Part shown: in pieces, positions 58,431 to 60,472 of the stretch | How the letters are laid out: each line of letters opens with the position of its first letter | Position numbering within the stretch: the stretch's first letter is position 1 | Notes under the pieces: model-generated | The model's database searches: none | What the model was told of the DNA's origin: nothing | What the model saw: only the letters and a program-made list of their open reading frames with translations | Source: Prevotella sp. | GTDB taxonomy: Bacteria; Bacteroidota; Bacteroidia; Bacteroidales; Bacteroidaceae | Direction: 5' to 3' | DNA: 60,472 nt | Assembly (NCBI GenBank): GCA_017934525.1 | Contig: JAGBJJ010000008.1 | Location: 1-60,472 of the forward strand | Translations under genes and position numbers: made by a program

Positions 58431-60472
58431 TTATCCTTCAATGGCGTATATCTCATTTGTTCCGCCATCCTTGAAATACTTAATCCGCAAATACATGCCT
58501 ACGTTTGAGATGTTGGTGGTCTCGAGGCGCGTAGGCCGTATGTCGTCGAGATAGAGCGTCAGGGGCACATTGTCGTTCTCAGCAATCTCAGCAGGGCGCT
58601 GCCTGAGCAAATACTCATACCAGAATCCCCAACCTGACCACGTGGCGCCATTGGCGGCATGATAGTACCAGTCTGTGCTGTTGTCCGATGAGTTGACCAT
58701 GTCGGTGCTGGCAATGGTCACGCTGTAGTAGCCCGATGGCGTGCCAGCCTGCGTGTCGCTGTAGGGGTTCAACGTCGACGAGGCCATCTCCACCTTGATG
58801 GGATACAGGCCCGGCGGGTAGTTGGCCGGTATGGAGAGGCTGAGCTGGTAGGTGGTGCAGGCGTACAGTTGGATGGCTGCGTTGCCCACTTGGCGCGTGG
58901 TAGTGGTCCGCACCAGCGTCGGCCTGGCGGCAAAGTCGAAGTGCGTGATGGAGTAGACGTTGATTTTGCGCTCCATGCCGTAATGCTTGTCTTTCAGCAG
59001 CAGCACGCCCGATGCCAACTGGTTGGTAATCTGGCTGACGTTGAAGGTGATGTTGCCCTGGCCGGTGTCCCAGTCGTAGCTGACGGCCAGGTCGTCGCTG
59101 CCCATCACGCTGAGGTCCTTGTTCGACTCCCACCTGATGGTGAAATCTTCGGCGGCAATATGGTTGCCCGACGAGGTGACGTTGCCTTCGAAGTCGATTA
59201 CGTCGTAGAGCACGCCCTGCTTGGTGACGGGGTCGATGAACGTGAAGGGGATGGTCACCTGGCCGCCGCCAGTGGGCTCGGTGAACAGCACCGACGTGTT
59301 GCCGTTGTTCACGTCGAGCTCGGCCCTGCCGTTGCTCACCTTCGACACCTCCTCGGCGATGCCCACCATCTGATTGTTGGTGAAGTTGTTGGTGGTGAGT
59401 GCCTCTTCAAAAGAGTCTACGCCCATGTTCTTAGGCAGGGCGGTGATGGTGAGCCAGTATACGCGGTTGCGCTTCACCTCAATCTGGTTCTGGTTGTTGT
59501 CAATCAGCAGCACGGCATGATACTTCTCCGTGTTGTCGGCATAGGTGACGTGTATAATCAGACGCACCGGGTTGTCAGTCTTGTTCATGTCCTCATAGAG
59601 GTAGACGGCCGACGCCTCCTTGCCAGCCTCCGACGTGCCGTCCCATGCTTTGAGGTCGCTCTCCTCAGCCGTGAAGCGCTCGTCGTCGAGCTGATACTCG
59701 TTAATCACCGACTCGCTGTCATAATGGCTGTGCCCCGTCTGCTGCATGGCCGCGGCCATCAGCTGATAGTAGTTTTCAAAGGGGCTCTGGCCCGTACCCA
59801 TCTTCGACTTGTCCATGGCAGCGATGTAACCCTTAGTGCGGCCATTAGACACACACCACTCTACCGACTTGATGCCGGCATTGGTGGCGATGGCATTAAT
59901 CTTCACCTTGGCGCGGTCGCGAATCAGGTAGACGGTATTCTCGGGGGTGCGGTCGTCGCCCTCCCCCTGTCCGGCTATCCACTCTGCCATCTCGGCAGAC
60001 GTGTCCTTCATCACGTAGCCCCAGTAGATGCAGCCCGTGTTGGCAGGCTCGTCGTAGGCGGAAGCCATCAGCTCGTCGAGCATGAGGGCATTCTCGTTTT
60101 CGGTCATCTCGTTGAGGCCCACCTTCGGCTCATAGTTTGCCACGAAGTGGATACGGGCCGTCACCTCTGGCACTTCGCCTCTCACCACGCCCTTGTCGAG
60201 GGTAGTGGTGGCCTGCTAAGTGATGTCGGCCTGACGCTTGCCCACAAAGGTGCCGTAGCGGTCGAAGCAGAGCATCCACAGCGTCTGCACCTGGCTGGTC
60301 TCGCCGGCCAGCTGGGCGCGGGTGGCCGGCTCGTTGCCGTCGTCGGGCGTTGCCACGCGGATGCATACCTTCATTTCGCCGCTGCCCGTCAGGACTGCGT
60401 CGGGACGTATCTCTTCAAACTCCGAACACGATGTGATCAAGAGAGCGGCCATCACGGCCGTCAGATATTTCC
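58431..60472 (-). pseudogene. fimbrillin/Mfa-like lipoprotein interrupted by an in-frame TAG; 5' end outside the window
   Basis: Reading the minus strand from the window edge, one frame gives KYLTAVMAALLITSCSEFEE (end of a lipoprotein signal with lipobox LITSC), then CIRVATPDDGNEPATRAQLA and LCFDRYGTFVGKRQADIT, a single TAG at 60216-60218, then QATTTLDKGVVRGEVPEVTA and on to YAIEG at 58431 without another stop. About 85 residues precede the TAG and 595 follow. A single C-to-T change of a CAG codon would explain it. The fold looks like Bacteroidales fimbrillin/Mfa or DUF4906-type pilus-associated lipoproteins. A GTG at 60188 could restart translation without a signal peptide. Sequencing error is an alternative. 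Confidence 0.7.

Overview
The window reads as chromosome from a Prevotella-like member of the Bacteroidales (inference). The signs are a Bacteroidetes promoter signature (TAnnTTTG, some with an upstream TTTG) in front of many genes, SpII lipoproteins, TonB and OMP-barrel proteins, type IX secretion style C-terminal tails, DUF4251/DUF4465/DUF5106 proteins, and a four-gene 2-oxoacid:ferredoxin oxidoreductase. I saw no rRNA, tRNA, CRISPR array, transposase or phage gene.

Layout. 0-2.2 kb: agmatine to putrescine (aguA, aguB). 2.3-6.2 kb: nrfHA plus system II cytochrome c maturation (ResB-like and CcsA-like), one operon for nitrite ammonification. 6.3-8.8 kb: AI-2E family permease and a FetAB-like pair whose ATPase has lost its catalytic motifs. 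8.9-16 kb: ApgM, a COG2509 FAD protein, a cytidylate-kinase-like protein, a TerB-DnaJ protein and a large transglutaminase lipoprotein. 16-19.5 kb: ZIP/MBL/acetyltransferase operon, then ferritin-like/flavin-binding/small winged-helix operon. 19.6-24.7 kb: AraC regulator, GNAT, CutC, flavodoxin-like protein, GH29 fucosidase, acyl-ACP thioesterase. 25-30.4 kb: ffh, folD, small TPR protein, ferredoxin and VorB/beta/gamma subunits. 30.5-40.1 kb: a cobalamin-riboswitch-controlled locus (TonB receptor, BtuG-like propeller, DUF4465 protein, 1143-residue surface protein, LysR-type HTH-only protein). 40.2-43.1 kb: OMP barrel protein and a membrane-tethered winged-helix protein. 43.2-51.2 kb: arginine catabolism (arcA, arcB, arcC, rocD, P5C dehydrogenase) with pyrBI embedded. 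51.5-60.4 kb: carboxypeptidase-regulatory-like protein, PafA-like and histidine acid phosphatases, DUF4251 lipoprotein, GNAT, PAS, DUF5106-thioredoxin, and a fimbrillin-like lipoprotein gene broken by an in-frame TAG and cut by the window edge.

The most unusual signal is not a gene. At about 20 places there are arrays of degenerate 7-bp units kept in strict 7-bp register, with a different word at different loci. They lie just after stop codons, just before start codons, and inside coding sequences. The largest (51 heptamers = 17 x 21 bp) is in the B12-locus TonB receptor, where three heptamers encode one heptapeptide. Two loci carry arrays in inverted pairs that match each other closely. A second repeat, three GGCC-centred near-palindromes on an exact 21-bp pitch, occurs twice. 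Further points: a perfect terminator-like hairpin 20 bp before arcC, several genes whose start codon lies 4-9 nt past the -7 element (possible leaderless mRNAs), and the TAG-interrupted fimbrillin-like gene.
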